A stretch of 64,000 nucleotides of DNA from Symbiodinium natans (lineage: Eukaryota > Sar > Dinophyceae > Suessiales > Symbiodiniaceae). Shown here one piece after another: positions 63,501 to 64,000 of this stretch. The notes beneath the pieces are model-generated. The model was not told where the DNA came from. It saw only the letters and a list, made by a program, of their open reading frames with translations, and ran no database searches. The translations under genes were made by a program, and so were the position numbers. Position 1 is the first letter of the stretch, and every line of letters starts with the position of its first letter. The stretch spans positions 822,511 through 886,510 of the forward strand of contig CAJNDS010002368.1 in the NCBI GenBank assembly GCA_905221605.1, in the 5' to 3' direction.

Positions 63501-64000
63501 CGCTCTAAACCCGAAAAAGGCGGTAGTTTGGGTGGCTGGGGTGGGATCCGCTGCACCGAGGCGGCCCGACTGGCGGTCGGGACCGCGGCACTTCGGAACA
63601 CCCTAAACCCTAAACCCTAAACCCTAAACCCTCTTGGGGCTTCAGGAAGGCTCGATCTGGCAGGGGTTGAGGGCTAATCACCTGCCGCCCCCAGCCACTA
63701 GCAGATTCAGAGGGTTCTGACCCCAAAGGCATTTAGGGTTTAGGGTTTTAGGGTTTAGGGTTTAGGGTCTAGAGGGTCACTGTTCTAGCATTCATTCCAG
63801 GCTTAGAAAAAACACCCACCCGCCCAAAGAATCCCATAACATTAAGAACATAAAAGGTTCTCATCCTACCCCAGAGAGTTTTACCTACCCACTCCTAAAC
63901 CCTGAGGCCCTAAACCCTGAGGCCCTAAACCCTGAAGCCCTAAACCCTGAAGCCCTAAACCCTGAAGCCCTAACCCTGGAGCCCTCAAACCCTAAACCCT
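63501..64000. other. Unique spacer and CCCTAAA/CCCTGAAG arrays
   Basis: CCCTAAA at 63600-63632, TTTAGGG at 63731-63770, and CCCTAAACCCTGAAG-type repeats at 63895-64000. CACCCACCCGCCCAAAGAAT near 63815 repeats sequence near 18575. Confidence 0.55.

Noticed and set aside
60668-63620. Many overlapping Pro/Gly-rich frames, including one with polyglutamine
   Set aside because: They follow the 15-bp minisatellite, whose length keeps every frame open; the polyglutamine frame has no start or domain outside the repeat.

Overview
The window looks like a piece of a dinoflagellate nuclear genome; a Symbiodiniaceae-like alga is the best guess, and a chromerid or other alveolate cannot be excluded. Three things point this way. 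The sequence is saturated with interstitial copies of the TTTAGGG telomere-type repeat and its variants, in both orientations. Miniature inverted-repeat (foldback) elements are abundant. The LTRs of the one intact mobile element carry an 11-base match to the 3' end of the dinoflagellate spliced leader. No rRNA, tRNA, CRISPR array or bacterial-type operon was seen.

Layout. From 1 to about 41.5 kb and from 50.4 to 64 kb the window is almost entirely repeat. Short TTTAGGG/CCCTAAA arrays (and TTTGGGG, TTTTAGGG, TTTAGGC and TGTAGGG variants) alternate every 100-500 bases with short unique spacers, poly-G/C tracts, microsatellites, minisatellites and foldback elements. At least seven families of short inverted-repeat elements recur. 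Family A (termini CTTGGAGGTTC, flanked by TA on both sides) has about 15 full or partial copies. Families B to H have two to six copies each, or are single elements. The last 3.3 kb (60.7-63.5 kb) is a 15-bp GTTGCCCCCGCCAGG minisatellite field with an inverted segment, and a duplicated unit that has a short CAG tract in one copy and 24 triplets in the other. Most open frames in these zones are read-through of simple repeats and are not annotated as genes.

The exception is a complete 8,855-bp LTR retrotransposon at 41581-50435, inserted in a TTTAGGG array with a TAGGG target duplication. Its two 293-bp LTRs differ at one base. The 5' LTR is followed directly by a primer-binding site complementary to the anticodon arm of initiator tRNA-Met, the half-tRNA arrangement known from Drosophila copia and yeast Ty5. 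A purine tract and hairpin precede the 3' LTR. The interior codes for two long overlapping frames (1037 aa and about 1583 aa, possibly one about 2,610-aa product) with no recognisable protease, integrase, reverse transcriptase or RNase H. They carry instead a set of RNA-biology modules: WW, S1/OB, a tryptophan-rich patch, a PABC/MLLE domain with the KITGMLL signature, six CCCH zinc fingers, a SAM-like segment and basic tails. It is therefore a recently mobile, apparently pol-less element encoding a large mRNA-binding-type protein and presumably mobilised in trans. This is the strongest candidate in the window for an undescribed system.

Other hints of coding are weak: a degraded CCHC zinc-knuckle-like fragment on the minus strand near 26.2 kb, and a non-repetitive stretch at 39.2-39.66 kb with an open frame of unknown meaning.
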